DNA of 64,000 nucleotides from Polytrichum commune (GCA_950295325.1 OX485809.1:27218001-27282000), one strand, 5' to 3'; shown: positions 20,716 through 33,364, counted from the first letter of the stretch. A program made the numbers and translations. The notes: generated by a model not told the origin, from the sequence alone.

Positions 20716-21335
20716 AAATGGACCAAACAATTTGCACTCATTTCTTTGGGACCTACTTTGGCTAAAGCCACTTGTGGTGATGCGCCGCCAAACTTCTCTT
20801 TGGGACCATCGGCTTCAATGCTCTTGCAAACTTGATGGTCCCCACCATGTCCTCAAGAAGCCTTAGGGACTTAAACAAGGCATCCACCACCCGCTTTTAA
20901 AACCCCACCTAAAGGATGCATTTCTTAGAAAGCTCGTCCGTTTTAGGTGTATCCTTCATTTGTGCGTTTGAATAGCGCACATAGGCCTTAAGAGGCCCCG
21001 GGTGCCTCTTTAGCACCAAATTCATTCCAACATCAATACCTTCCAAGCATTTCGAATTGGAATTTCAATCCAACATTAATGCCCTCCAAGGTTTTGGGTG
21101 CATTCGGTATTCTAGCCCCCGAATACTTTTCGAGGTTTGCGGGAGCCTTTTCAAAGCATTCCTCCATTTTCCTCACCGAATCCACCCTCATGCCCACCAT
21201 TGTCATTAGAATCAATGGTATGGTCAAAATCCACTTGCACATGATGCTTGTTCCAATTTGAGCCTCACAACCTTTTGGAAATCCCGGGCTCACCATCATA
21301 ACCCGCATTTTTGATAGCCATGTCTCCCTCAAAGT
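20716..21335 (-). pseudogene. Element C 5' gag remnant
   Basis: From the ATG reading MAIKNAGYDGEPGISKR (about 21321) leftwards there is a decayed gag-like region with many stops. It is collinear with D and G. No product can be read. Confidence 0.5.
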
Positions 21336-21358
21336 GCTAGCTCAAATATTGGAACCTT

Positions 21359-21370
21359 GCTCTGATACCA
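21359..21370 (-). other. Primer-binding site of element C (tRNA-iMet type)
   Basis: GCTCTGATACCA on the plus strand is TGGTATCAGAGC on the coding strand, two bases inside the 5' LTR. Confidence 0.95.
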
Positions 21371-21372
21371 AG

Positions 21373-22345
21373 TGTCGCAACCCTTGCTAGGTCCCTTAAC
21401 AATCTTGCCAATTTTCGTTTCTAGCAAAGGTTACGAGCGCTAACCATTCGCATTCCGCCATGCTAATGGATAGCTCCTCTTACCCCGGACCAATAGTTCA
21501 TAGGAGGGAACCAACCCTCCTACTTTGCTTTCGGGACTCACCCCTTAATTGGTAGCCCATTTCCCCAATGTGGACTTCCATCCATGGAAGTCCAATCCTA
21601 TGTTGATCATCGCGTTGCCGGAGCAACACTACAACAACCCGAAGCATACTAGGCAACTATGGCCTCACAATAGGCCAAAGCCCATGGAGGCCTTGCCGTT
21701 CGGCCTCGGGTGGGTGAGGCCACACCACCTCACCCATATAAGCCTCTAGGACTCTACACGGAGCCCCTACCCCACCGCCAACCAACCTCTTGTCTCTCTA
21801 CCAAGAGTTGGGGCCAAGTGGACATTTTCCCTTAGCTGCTGGGCCTAGAACCCCCCCAGCAGCTTCAGACCATCATAACTTCCTTGTATGATGTCTGATC
21901 ATAACAACCAACGACTCCATCCTCATCTACGCTTCACGTAGATGCCGATGGACTCCTCGCTTGCCCCATTCGGGCAAGTCTTGAGGAAGTTATGCGTGTT
22001 TGAACCTTGGCAGTCCCGGGAATCACTCCCAGGCACTGCTGTACCAGGGCGCTGTCCCGGGACAGCGCCCCACTCAAATGGCCATAACTCCTAGCTCACA
22101 CCTCCGATTGAGGTGTTCTTGAGCTTTCTAGAATCACCACGCCATGAGCTACGCATAGCTCATGGCCTTACCCTTGTGCCTCCTAGTCTTCGTGGGTGGG
22201 AGGCGTTCCCAACGCCCGGGGCCCTCACCCACACTAGGATCACTTGGGCCCTCTCACCAACGGCGCCACAAGTCCCGGGTGTCACTCCGGGGTCCCCCTT
22301 GTGCCCATGGTGTTTCGGGCACTCCTCATGGAGAGGTGCGCGACA
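21373..22345 (-). repeat. Element C 5' LTR (973 bp)
   Basis: Identical by eye to 15299-16271 and followed by the TSD GAGGC. Confidence 0.96.
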
Positions 22346-22350
22346 GAGGC

Positions 22351-23441
22351 CTTCCGGCTAAGTGAAGTTGTTCACATTCAACAACACCTTTTGGCCCACC
22401 TCATTCTCCACTTCGCGTCTTCCGGCATTGACTTGCACTCCGTAGCACCTTCGGGCTTTCTCCACCAACAACTTGGTCATCTCCAAGACTTGGTTACCAT
22501 CCTTGGCCAAGTCCTCACCATCTTGGTTAAACTCTAGTGTTGAATGTGCCCCCTCGAGAGCTAGGTTAATAGGTTGGAGCGCATCCACTCCATAAGCCAC
22601 CACCAAAGACCACCCCTTGGTAGCCAAGTGCGTGGCTACATTGCAATTACACTCCGCTCGACCCACATAGTCCGCCCAATCTCCTTGGTCCGCCCCCACC
22701 AAGTTCCTCAAGTATTGCTTCAAGTCTCCATTCACACGCTTTGTTTTCCCATCCATTTGGGAATACACGGCCGTGCTAAACCTTAGTTTCAATACAACCT
22801 CCTTAGAGAAATGCATTGAAAATGCACTTGTGAACTTTGGATCTTGATCCCACACAATCACTCTTGGCAACCCGTGGTGCCTCAACCATCCTTTGAGAAA
22901 AGGCTATGCGGTCTCCAACGCGGTGGCGGTTCCCACAATCGGCACCATGTGTGCCAACTTGGCAAACCGCTCTACCATCAACAAGATGGCATCATACCCA
23001 TGTGACTCCGGCAAACTTGTGATCAAGTCCATGCACATACTATGCCATGGCGCCGACGGGATAAGCAACGGTTGCAAGAAACCGCCTTGCTTTTGGTAAG
23101 AGCTCGGTTCACTTTGCACTTTAATTCAAGCCTTCACAAAGTGGGTTATATCTTCCTTTATGCACCGCCAATGGTACCTCCATGACACCATTCTATGGCG
23201 GTTTTTTTCTTTCTCCTCTAAGGCCGGCAATAGGACTATCAAATTCCTCCTTCAAAACCGATAGCCTCAACTTGCCTCGTGGCACATACACCCAACTTTG
23301 CTTGCACTTGAACAATCCGTCCACGAACTTAACCTCTTTGAGCATCTTGCTCTTGCGAAGTTCACCTAAAAGTTTTTGTGCTTTTGGGGTAGTAAATTTA
23401 CCCCTCCCGTATCTTGCATCACAAGTTTCCTTCGCCGGCAC
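22351..23441 (-). pseudogene. Element A integrase, catalytic Glu lost
   Basis: Continuation of A after C. The open piece at 22358-22885 has VIVWDQDPKFTSAF and KTKRVNGDLKQ: the expected Glu of the DDE triad is Lys here, and TERVN or AEHVN in the relatives. The piece at 22904-23119 has MCMDLITSLP. The family-wide TAG separates them. The zinc-binding region and upstream linker follow to 23441, with the shared TGA at about 23131. Confidence 0.82.
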
Positions 23442-24497
23442 ACATTAGCCACAAGGTTTGGATGGTTCTCATTGCTTGGAACTCATCCGGTCTACTTCGC
23501 GCATCCGGCACCACATTTCCACGGTCCGGTTTGTGGATCAAATCCACCTTCATAAGCGCCAAACTATCATGCCACCGCAATGACTTGGCGCTCACTTGCG
23601 CTTGAATGTCAAAATTCTTTTAGGACACATTGTCCATGTAGACCTTTGCTTTGTGCGACCCCAAATAGTGTCGCCACATCTTCAAGCAATGCACTACGAC
23701 AAAGAAGTTCTTTGTCATGAGTTGGTTGTCTTCTTTGACAACCATCGAGCTTCATGCTCCCATATGCAATGGCCATCCATCTTACATCAACAATCCGCCA
23801 TTGGCAAAGTTAATCAACCCCGTATGCACCTCAAAAGGTTTGTCAAGCTCCGCGAACTTGAGCACGGGCGGCGAAGAGAACTTGGTCTTAAGCTCCCCAA
23901 AGACTCATGACAAACATCATCCCACTCTTGGGATAGCCATTTCTTTCACAAGTCGGATAAGGTCGGATAACCATCAAGCTTAACGCTCTCATACGCAATG
24001 GCCATCCATCTTACATTAACCATCCGCCAATGGCAAAGTCACTCACCACCCCGTATTCACCTCAAAAGGTTTGTCAAGCTCCGCGAACTTGAACACGGGT
24101 GGCAAAGACGACTTTGTATTAAACTCCCCAAAGACTTTGGGGGCAAGGCTCATCCCACTCTTAAGATAGCCATTTCTTTCACAAGTCGCACAAGGTTTGA
24201 CAACCTTTAAGCTTAATGCTCCCATATGCAATGGGCATCCATCTTGGATCAACATTCGCCAATGGTAAAGTCATTCGTCCCCGTATGCATTTCAAAAGGT
24301 TTGTCAAATTTCGCAAACTTGAGCACGGGCGGCGAAGAGAGCTTGCTCTTAAGCTCCTCAAAGACTTGGTAACAAGGCTCATCCCACTCTTGGGATAGCC
24401 ATTTCTTGCACAAGTTGGACAAGGTCGGACAACCATCGAGCTTCATGCTCTTATATGCAAAGGGCATCCATTTTGCGTCAACATCCGCTAATGCACT
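23442..24497 (-). pseudogene. Element A RNase H region, truncated by deletion
   Basis: RNase H C-terminal part (23414-23700), then tandem N-terminal segments marked by CCCACTCTTGGGATAGCC variants near 23922, 24158 and 24385. The sequence stops mid-segment at 24497 (ACATCCGCTAATGCACT), where LTR sequence begins. Confidence 0.75.
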
Positions 24498-24801
24498 TAG
24501 CAGGGCGCTGTCCCGGGACAGCACCCCACTAAAATGGCCATAACTCCTAGCTCACACCTCGGATTGAGGTGTTCTTGAGCATTCTAGAATCACCACGCCA
24601 TGAGCTACGCATAGCTCATGGCCTCACCCTCATGCCTCCTAGTCTTTGTGGGTGGGAGGCGTTCCCAACGCCCGCGGCCCTCACCCACACTAGGATCACT
24701 TGGGCCCTCTCACCAACGGCGCCACAAGTCCCGGGTGTCACTCCGGGGTCACCCTTGTGCCCATGGTGTTTCGGGCACTCCTCATGGAGAGGTGCGCGAC
24801 A
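24498..24801 (-). repeat. Element A right LTR remnant (304 bp)
   Basis: Matches 13758-14061 of A's left LTR (including CAGGGCGCTG, GCACCCCACTAAAATGG and CTCACCCTCATGCC), ending GCGCGACA followed by the TSD GAGAG. Only TAG is shared between the deletion ends, so the deletion is probably non-homologous. Confidence 0.92.
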
Positions 24802-27800
24802 GAGAGGCTAGGCCTTTCAAGGGTAATGGACCAGATTTCGCATTGTTTTGAATGTTTGAGTTAGCACTTAGATTCCGAGAGGCTAGGCACTCAAGGGTCT
24901 TGGACCAGATTTCAAATTGATTTCAATGTTTGAGTTAGCACTAAGATTCCGAGAGGCTAGGCCTTTCAAGGGTAATGGACCAGATTTTGACTTTGTTGTG
25001 TATGCTTGAGTTAGCACTTAGATTCCGAGAGGCTAGGCCTTTCAAGGGTAATGGACCAGATTTCGCATTGTTTTGTATGTTTGAGTTAGCACTTAGATTC
25101 CAAGAGACTAGGCCTTTCAAGGGTAATGGACCAGATTTCGCATTGATTTGAATGTTTGAGTTAGCACTTAGATTCCGAGAGGCTAGGCACTCAAGGGTCT
25201 TGGACCAGATTTCAAATTGATTTGAATGTTTGAGTTAGCACTTAGATTCCGAGAGGCTAGGCACTCAAGGGTAATGGACCATATTTCAAATTGATTTGAA
25301 TGTTTCAGTTACCACTTAGATTCCGAGAGGCTAGGCACTCAAGGGTCTTGGACCAAATTTCAAATTGATTTGAATGTTTCAGTTACCACTTAGATTCCGA
25401 AGTGCTAGGCACTCAAGGGTAATGGACCATATTTCAAATTGATTTGAATGTTTGAGTTAGCACTTAGATTCCGAGAGGCTAGGCCTTGCAAGGGTAATGG
25501 ACCAGATTTCGCATTGTTTTGTATGTTTGAGTTAGCACTTAGATTCCGAGAGGCTCGGCCTTTCAAGGGTAATGGACCAGATTTCGCATTGATTTGAATG
25601 TTTGAGTTAGCACTTAGATTCCGAGAGGCTAGGCACTCAAGGGTCTTGGACCAGATTTCAAATTGATTTGAATGTTTGAGTTAGCACTTAGATTCCGAGA
25701 GGCTAGGCACTCAAGGGTAATGGACCATATTTCAAATTGATTTGAATGTTTGAGTTAGCACTTAGATTCCGAGAGGCTAGGCACTCAAGGGTCTTGGACC
25801 AGATTTCAAATTGATTTGAATGTTTGAGTTAGCACTTAGATTCCGAAGTGCTAGGCACTCAAGGGTACTGGACCATATTTCGCATTGATTTGAATGTTTG
25901 AGTTAGCACTTAGATTCCGAGAGGCTAGGCACTCAAGGGTCTTGGACCAGATTTCAAATTGATTTGAATGTTTGAGTTAGCACTTAGATTCCGAGAGGCT
26001 AGGCACTCAAGGGTAATGGACCATATTTCAAATTGATTTGAATGTTTCAGTTACCACTTAGATTCCGAGAGGCTAGGCACTCAAGGGTCTTGGACCAAAT
26101 TTCAAATTGATTTGAATGTTTCAGTTACCACTTAGATTCCGAAGTGCTAGGCACTCAAGGGTAATGGACCATATTTCAAATTGATTTGAATGTTTGAGTT
26201 AGCACTTAGATTCCGAGAGGCTAGGCCTTGCAAGGGTAATGGACCAGATTTCGCATTGTTTTGTATGTTTGAGTTAGCACTTAGATTCCGAGAGGCTCGG
26301 CCTTTCAAGGGTAATGGACCAGATTTCGCATTGATTTGAATGTTTGAGTTAGCACTTAGATTCCGAGAGGCTAGGCACTCAAGGGTCTTGGACCAGATTT
26401 CAAATTGATTTGAATGTTTGAGTTAGCACTTAGATTCCGAGAGGCTAGGCACTCAAGGGTAATGGACCATATTTCAAATTGATTTGAATGTTTGAGTTAG
26501 CACTTAGATTCCGAGAGGCTAGGCACTCAAGGGTCTTGGACCAGATTTCAAATTGATTTGAATGTTTGAGTTAGCACTTAGATTCCGAAGTGCTAGGCAC
26601 TCAAGGGTACTGGACCATATTTCAAATTGATTTGAATGTTTGAGTTAGCACTTAGATTCCGAGAGGCTAGGCCTTGCAAGGGTAACGGACCAGATTTCGC
26701 ATTGTTTTGTATGTTTGAGTTAGCACTTAGATTCCGATAGGCTCGGCCTTTCAAGGGTAATGGACCAGATTTAGCATTGATTTGAATGTTTGAGTTAGCA
26801 CTTAGATTCCGAGAGGCTAGGCCTTTCAAGGGTAATGGACCAAATTTTGACTTTGTTGTGTATCCTTGAGTTAGCACTTAGATTCCGAGAGGCTAGGCCT
26901 TTCAAGGGTAATGGACTTGATTTTCACTTTGTTGTGTATCCTTGAGTTAGCACTTAGATTCCGAGAGGCTAGGCCTTTCAAGGGTAATGGACCAGATGTC
27001 GCATTGATTTGAATGTATGAGTTACCACTTAGATTCCGAAGTCCTAGGCACTCAAGGGTAATGGACCAGATTTCAAATTGATTTGAATGTTTGAGTTAGC
27101 ACTTAGATTCGGAGAGGCTAGGCCTTTCAAGGGTAATGGACCAGATTTCGCATTGATTTGAATGTTTGAGTTAGCACTTAGATTCCGAGAGGCTAGGCCT
27201 TTCAAGGATAATGGACCAAATTTTGACTTTGTTGTGTATGCTTGAGTTAGCACATAGATTCCGAGAGGCTAGGCCTTTCAAGGGTAATGGACCAGATTTC
27301 GAATTGTTTTGAATGTTTGAGTTAGCACTTAGATTCCGAGAGGCTAGGCACTCAAGGGTTTTGGACCAGATTTCGCATTGATTTGAATATTTGAGTTAGC
27401 ATTTAGATTCCGAGAGGCTAGGCACTCAAGGGTCTTCGACCAGATTTCGCATTGATTTGAATGTTTGAGTTAGCACTTAGATTCCGAGAGGCTAGGCCTT
27501 TCAAGGGTAATGGACCAGATTTCGCATTGATTTGAATGTTTGAGTTAGCACTTAGATTCCGAGAGGCTAGGCCTTTCAAGGGTAATGGACCAAATTTTGA
27601 CTTTGTTGTGTATCCTTGAGTTAGCACTTAGATTCCGAGAGGCTAGGCCTTTCAAGGGTAATGGACTTGATTTTCACTTTGTTGTGTATCCTTGAGTTAG
27701 CACTTAGATTCCGAGAGGCTAGGCCTTTCAAGGGTAATGGACCAGATGTCGCATTGATTTGAATGTATGAGTTAGCACTTAGATTCCGAAGTCCTAGGCA

Positions 27801-29152
27801 CTCAAGGGTAATGGACAAGATTTCAAATTGATTTGAATGTTTGAGTTAGCACTTAGATTCCGAGAGGCTAGGCCTTTCAAGGGTAATGGACCAGATTTCG
27901 AATTGTTTTGAATGTTTGAGTTAGCACTTAGATTCCGAGAGGCTAGGCACTCAAGGGTTTTGGACCAGATTTCGCATTGATTTGAATATTTGAGTTAGCA
28001 TTTAGATTCCGAGAGGCTAGGCACTCAAGGGTCTTGGACCAGATTTCGCATTGATTTGAATGTTTGAGTTAGCACTTAGATTCCGAGAGGCTAGGCCTTT
28101 CAAGGGTAATGGACCAGATTTCGCATTGATTTGAATGTTTGAGTTAGCACTTAGATTCCGAGAGGCTAGGCCTTTCAAGGGTAATGGACCAAATTTTGAC
28201 TTTGTTGTCTATCCTTGAGTTAGCACTTAGATTCCGAGAGGCTAGGCCTTTCAAGGGTAATGGACTTGATTTTGACTTTGTTGTGTATCCTTGAGTTAGC
28301 ACTTAGATTCCGAGAGGCTAGGCCTTTCAAGGGTAATGGACCAGATGTCGCATTGATTTGAATGTATGAGTTAGCACTTAGATTCCGAAGTCCTAGGCAC
28401 TCAAGGGTAATGGACCAGATTTCAAATTGATTTGAATGTTTAAGTTAGCACTTAGATTCGGAGAGGCTAGGCCTTTCAACGGTAATGGACCAAATTTCGC
28501 ATTGATTTGAATGTTTGAGTTAGCACTTAGATTCCGAGAGGCTAGGCCTTTCAAGGATAATGGACCAAATTTTGACTTTGTTGTGTATGCTTGAGTTAGC
28601 ACATAGATTCCGAGAGGCTAGGCCTTTCAAGGGTAATGGACCAGATTTCGAATTGTTTTGAATGTTTGAGTTAGCACTTAGATTCCGAGAGGCTAGGCAC
28701 TCAAGGGTTTTGGACCAGATTTCGCATTGATTTGAATATTTGAGTTAGCATTTAGATTCCGAGAGGCTAGGCACTCAAGGGTCTTGGACCAGATTTCGCA
28801 TTGATTTGAATGTTTGAGTTAGCACTTAGATTCCGAGAGGCTAGGCCTTTCAAGGGTAATGGACCAGATTTCGCATTGATTTGAATGTTTGAGTTAGCAC
28901 TTAGATTCCGAGAGGCTAGGCCTTTCAAGGGTAATGGACCAGATTTCGCATTGATTTGAATGTTTGAGTTAGCACTTAGATTCCGAGAGGCTAGGCTTTT
29001 CAAGGGTAATGGACCAAATTTTGACTTTGTTGTCTATCCTTGAGTTAGCACTTAGATTCCGAGAGGCTAGGCCTTTCAACGGTAATGGACTTGATTTTCA
29101 CTTTGTTGTGTATCCTTGAGTTAGCTCTTAGATTCCGAGAGGCTAGGCCTTT
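24802..29152. repeat. Satellite array block 2
   Basis: Direct continuation of block 1. The variant GAATGTTTCAGTTACCAC occurs as pairs near 25297/25376 and again near 26043/26118, showing a duplicated block of about 740 bp. In the right half, markers GAATGTATGAGTTA and TTGAATATTTGAGTTAGCAT recur at spacings of about 600 and 750 bp. Ends at the TSD CCTTT of element F. Confidence 0.96.
29148..29152. other. Left TSD of element F (CCTTT)
   Basis: CCTTT also at 30761-30765. Joined flanks give GGCTAGGCCTTTCAAGGG, a normal satellite unit. Confidence 0.9.
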
Positions 29153-30760
29153 TGTGAGGCCAAACCCCCCACCCTAAAGCGTCCGTAGTCCGAGTAGTGG
29201 GTTTGGGCTCACATTCCTCCGCGGTATTGGATTTGGACTTGGATGAGTCCATAGTGCAAGGTTCACCCTTCAAGTGGTCTTGGATTTAACTAGCTCCTTC
29301 ATAAACCCAGCTCCTTCATAAACCCAGCTTCTTAGCTTCTAACTAAACAAACCCAGCTCCTTCATAAACCCAGCTCCTTCATAAACCCAGCTCCTTAGCT
29401 TCTAACTAAACAAACTCAGGTCCTTCATAAACCCAGCTCTTTACTTTCTAACTAAACAAACCCAGCTCCTTCATAAACCCAGCTCTTTACTTTCTAACTA
29501 AACAAACCCAGCTCCTTCATAAACCCAGCTCCTTCATGAACCCACAACTTTGTAGTTGTAATCCCCAACTACCTCACTAATTATTCAAGCCCTTAACTAA
29601 TCTTCCTACCTAATTTCCCTAATTCTACTAACAACCCCTTTCTAATCACACAATTCTTCTCTAATCCTAAAATCCTAAAATCCTAGAGAGGAGAGGGGGA
29701 GAGAGAATTTCCTAACTTCACTAAGACTAACTAATCCACACAAGTATATTTTTGCACTCATCACAACATCAAGTGCTCAACTCTTAAACATGGAACTTGC
29801 AACCACGTGTATTCAAAACATGAACTTTAAGTACTACAAATTGGAATCATGAATTAACTTTAAAATCCTTCACGTCAACACTAATTCTACCAAGAGGTCA
29901 AGCCCTCTTTAAGGCTAACAAGCCTTGGCTCTCAAACTAAAAACTAAGCACACACATGTGCTCCAATATGGCTTCCCACACCCACACTTATAACTCGTGG
30001 GGTGCCTTGGAGCACAAAGGAAAGAGAGGATGAGTGAGGGAAGAATGAGGGATTATATAGTAAGCTTGAGGGGGTGAGCACCCTCAAGGCTCACGATAAG
30101 CCCTTGAGATTTCCTCCTACTTAGTAGGCGCCAATCCTATCTTCTAAGCCTTCCTCCCTCAAATGATCAACAAGGATCCTAATTCGAACATTTAACTAGC
30201 CTTGGCTTTCTACCTACCACACTTTACCAAACTTGGGATGCTTCAACCCAAACTTAGCCTCCTTCGCTTTCCGCCGCCATAACTTTCTCCCCTTACTTTC
30301 CCAAATCGTCGCTCACCACTCAATTCAAACCACGATGCTTAACTCGTGATTTGATTGGTGCTTTGAGAATTTGCTTATCCTCCACCTTGCATTCTTCCTT
30401 GGGCCTTCCCCATTAAGTGGCCATGATGAGGTGGTCCACTTGTGCGCTCCATGTGATCCTCCATTCATCCCAATTCGAATGCACTTGCCTCTTGAGTCAC
30501 TTTGGTTGTCTCCATCCATTTGTACTAGCCTACTCACTAACTACTCAATCCAAGTTCTCCTTACCTATCCTCATTCACTCAAATCCTTCCGAAGGTAAAA
30601 ACACAATAACAACTCACATCCTAGCCTCTTACAACATGGTACTTCTAAGACTAACATTTCACTCTTTTTATATTTTTGTGAAGTAACATGCTACTTCAAA
30701 GTGCATCAACTAACGTTTCAAGGGTCTAAGACTAAATGTGGGCACCCTTTTGGGCTCACA
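29153..30760. mobile_element. Element F: 1.6-kb probable solo LTR (or non-autonomous element)
   Basis: 1,608 bp with ends TGTGAGGCCAAA...TTTTGGGCTCACA and a 5-bp TSD. The first 12 bases match the inverted end at 11 positions, longer than usual for an LTR. There is no second copy of any part at the other end, so it is not a full element. A TATATAG lies at 30054-30060 (plus strand). No open frame resembles a known protein. A solo LTR produced by LTR-LTR recombination fits best (TG..CA, 5-bp TSD). A TIR-type non-autonomous DNA element is the alternative. Confidence 0.7.
29285..29556. repeat. Short tandem repeats inside element F
   Basis: Repeated CAGCTCCTTCATAAACC (17 bp), grouped into longer units ending CTTTCTAACTAAACAAAC or CTTCTAACTAAACAAAC. 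Likely a replication-slippage minisatellite. Confidence 0.9.
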
Positions 30761-31249
30761 CCTTTCAAGGGTAATGGACCAGATGTCGCATTGATTTGAA
30801 TGTATGAGTTAGCACTTAGATTCCGAAGTCCTAGGCACTCAAGGGTAATGGACCAGATTTCAAATTGATTTGAATGTTTGAGTTAGCACTTAGATTCGGA
30901 GAGGCTAGGCCTTTCAAGGGTAATGGACCAGATTTCGCATTGTTTTGAATGTTTGAGTTAGCACTTAGATTCCGAGAGGCTAGGCACTCAAGGGTAATGG
31001 ACCGGATTTCAAATTGATTTGAATGTTTGAGTTAGCACTTAGATTCCGAGAGGCTAGGCCTTTCAAGGGTAATGGACCAGATTTCGCATTGTTTTGAATG
31101 TTTGAGTTAGCACTTAGATTCCGAGAGGCTAGGCACTCAAGGGTAATGGACCAAATTTCAAATTGATTTGAATGTTTGAGTTACCACTTAGATTCCGAGA
31201 GGCTAGGCCTTTCAAGTGTAATGGACCAGATTTTGACTTTGTTGTGTAT
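30761..31249. repeat. Satellite array block 3
   Basis: About 6.5 units of the same satellite between elements F and E, including the GAATGTATGAGTTAGC variant typical of block 2. Confidence 0.96.
31245..31249. other. Left TSD of element E (TGTAT)
   Basis: TGTAT here and at 40653-40657. Joined flanks restore TTTGTTGTGTATGCTTGAG of the satellite. Confidence 0.9.
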
Positions 31250-31605
31250 TGGTAAGCTCGCTCTTTCTCCCCCTCCGAGACGGAGGAGAAGGTTGGGAAG
31301 CAAGAAGCCGAGGAGCACGACGAAGGAGAGGCGAATCGGAGAATGCGAGAGAAGCGGCCGCTTGGCGAAAGGGGCCCCTGGGAGCGATGCGTAACGGGGG
31401 GACCTGGAGAAGGCCTTGGAAACTGATAGAAGTCCCTGGGTACTTATGGAAGGCCGTGAGCACCTAGGGAAGGACTTGGTAGCTTATGAAAGGTCGGGAG
31501 CGTAGGGAACCAAGAGCCGAAGGCCGGGAACGAATAGGAACCGCGAACGAACAGGAGCCGCGAACGAACGGGAACCGGGAACGAGCGGCTAAAGGTAGGG
31601 GCACC

Positions 31606-31610
31606 AGAAG
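31606..31610. other. Left TSD of element D (AGAAG)
   Basis: AGAAG here and at 38660-38664, flanking the LTR ends of D. Confidence 0.92.
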
Positions 31611-32583
31611 TGTCGCAACCCTTGCTAGGTCCCTTAATAATCTTGCCAATTTTCCTTTCTAGCAAAGGTTACGAGCGCTAACCATTCGCATACCGCCATG
31701 CCAATGGTTAGCTCCTCTTACCCCGGACCACATAGTTCATAGAAGGGGAACCAACCCTCCTACTTTGCTTTCGGGACTCACCCTTTAATCGGTAACCCAT
31801 TTCTTTGATGTGGACTTCCATCCATGGAAGTCCAATCCTATGTTGATCATCGTGTTGCCGGAGCAACACTACAACAACCCGAACCATACTAGGCAACTAT
31901 GGCCTCACAATGGGCCAATGCCCATGGAGGCCGTGCCGTTCGGCCTCGGGTGGGTGAGGCCACACCACCTCACCCATATAAGCCTCTAGGACTCTATGCG
32001 GGGCCCCTACCCCACCGTCAACCAACCTCTTGTCTCTCTACCAAGAGTTGGGGCCAAGTGCACATTTTCCCTTAGCCGCTGGGCCTAGAAGTCCCCACAG
32101 CTTCAGACCATCATAACTTCCTTGTATGATGTCTGATCATAACAACCAACCACTCCATCCTCATCTACGCTTCACGTAGATGCCGATGGACTCCTCACTT
32201 GCCCCATTCGGGCAAGTGGTGAGGCAGTTATGACTGTTTGAACCTTGGCAGTCCCGGGAATCACTCCCAGGCACTGCTGTACCAGGGCGCTGTCCCGGGA
32301 CAGCGCCCCACTCAAATGGCCATAACTCCTAGCTCACACCTCCGATTGAGGTGTTCTTGAGCATACTAGAATCACCACGCCATGAGCTACGCATATCTCA
32401 TGGCCTTACCCTTGTGCCTCCTAGTCTCCGTGGGTGGGAGGCATTCCCAACGCCCGGGGCCCTCACCCACACTAGGATCACTTGGGCCCTCTCACCAATG
32501 GCGCCACAAGTCCCGGGTGTCACTCCGGGGTCCCCCTTGTGCCCATGGTGTTTCGGCCACTCCTCATGGAGAGGTGCGCGACA
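31611..32583 (-). repeat. Element D 3' LTR (973 bp)
   Basis: TGTCGCAACCC...GCGCGACA, with the usual inverted-repeat chain. Confidence 0.96.
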
Positions 32584-32598
32584 CTCACCCCCACCAAA
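32584..32598 (-). other. Element D polypurine tract
   Basis: CTCACCCCCACCAAA next to the LTR. Confidence 0.85.
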
Positions 32599-33364
32599 CG
32601 GAGTCGATGCCCTCATCGACTATACTCGTAGTCGGCAGACCAATTCTCAAGTTGCCATCCTCTATGGTGCGGCATTGTGTTTACCTTAGGGCGCGACCCC
32701 CACAATGCATCTTCAAATTTGGCATAGTCCCAAAGGTGTCGTTCCTAGGTGGTCCGTTAGCGATCTTGGATCTCTCATCCAAGGACCTAACCTATACTAG
32801 ACCCACCTACTTCGGGACTCACATGGGTTGCCCCTCCTTTGGGGCCTCCCCCGTTAGGCTCCACTAGCCTAACGTGACACATCTAGGCGAGACCTCAACG
32901 CTTCCACTAAGTTGTCTCGGTTGCAACTCCGAGATGGCTTTCCATTGTTAAGCCACGCCTCGATCGCACGGGGGTGATGCCAAGTCCCGCCCGACTCGGT
33001 TCCCACTTTGCTCTTTCGAGACATGGGTTCATGACTCCCATGCGCCAACTCTTGTTAGCTCGCGGGTAGCACTTTTATGAGCACGCGCCATCACCTTGCC
33101 CCCGCCCGGACAAGCCCATAACGAAGAAGTTTCTTGGTTTTATCCAAGGCCCCTCCAAGCCATGGCCCCCAATTACTCGGCTTACCCAACCTAGTTTGGC
33201 ATATCTATTCCCCCTCTTCCATTAACCAAGCACAAGTACAAGACTAGGACCTCATCTCATACTTTTCTCTTTGCACCACTAAAGTTTGGACTTTATTCCC
33301 TCAAGCCAAAGAACAAGTTCATGTTGTGGCATAATTAACCTCGAAGCTAAGTGTGCTACTAGCG
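32599..33364 (-). other. Element D 3' non-coding region
   Basis: Family-conserved non-coding segment. The internal polypurine run is at 33365-33376. No gene seen. Confidence 0.75.

Larger units (their letters stand above)
15299..22345 (-). mobile_element. Element C: full-length RT-less chromovirus nested in A
   Basis: A 7,047-bp element with two 973-bp LTRs in which I found no difference, a tRNA-Met primer site, a PPT and TSD GAGGC. It codes on the minus strand, like A, and lies in A's integrase/chromodomain region. It has the same shared defects as its relatives: RT-core junction, stop before the integrase core, TGA in the zinc-binding region and TGA in the chromodomain. Identical LTRs with a broken pol argue that it was copied by proteins supplied by another element. 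Confidence 0.96.
6085..24801 (-). mobile_element. Element A: chromovirus-type LTR retrotransposon, outer host of B and C, 5'-deleted
   Basis: It has LTR termini TGTCGC...GCGACA and TSD GAGAG, and lies in the satellite. Pol remnants read on the minus strand. Without nested elements B (6215-13214) and C (15299-22345) it retains a complete left LTR (972 bp, the 3' LTR by transcription), PPT, chromodomain, integrase and part of RNase H. At 24497/24498 the RNase H sequence is joined directly to the last 304 bp of the right LTR. Thus about 670 bp of that LTR plus the primer site, gag and protease regions are deleted. The retained LTR parts differ at two positions that I can see. The integrase glutamate of the DDE triad is replaced by lysine (TKRVN), which is unique to this copy. 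Confidence 0.93.

Noticed and set aside
24498-24801. A separate solo LTR insertion at the right end of element A
   Set aside because: It lacks its left end and its own TSD, shares private variants with A's left LTR, and its right flank GAGAG pairs with A's left flank.
6085-24801. Assembly artefact explaining the near-identical nested copies
   Set aside because: Each junction has a distinct, correct TSD, and each LTR pair has private variants shared by its own two LTRs, which random misassembly would not produce. Long reads would still be decisive.
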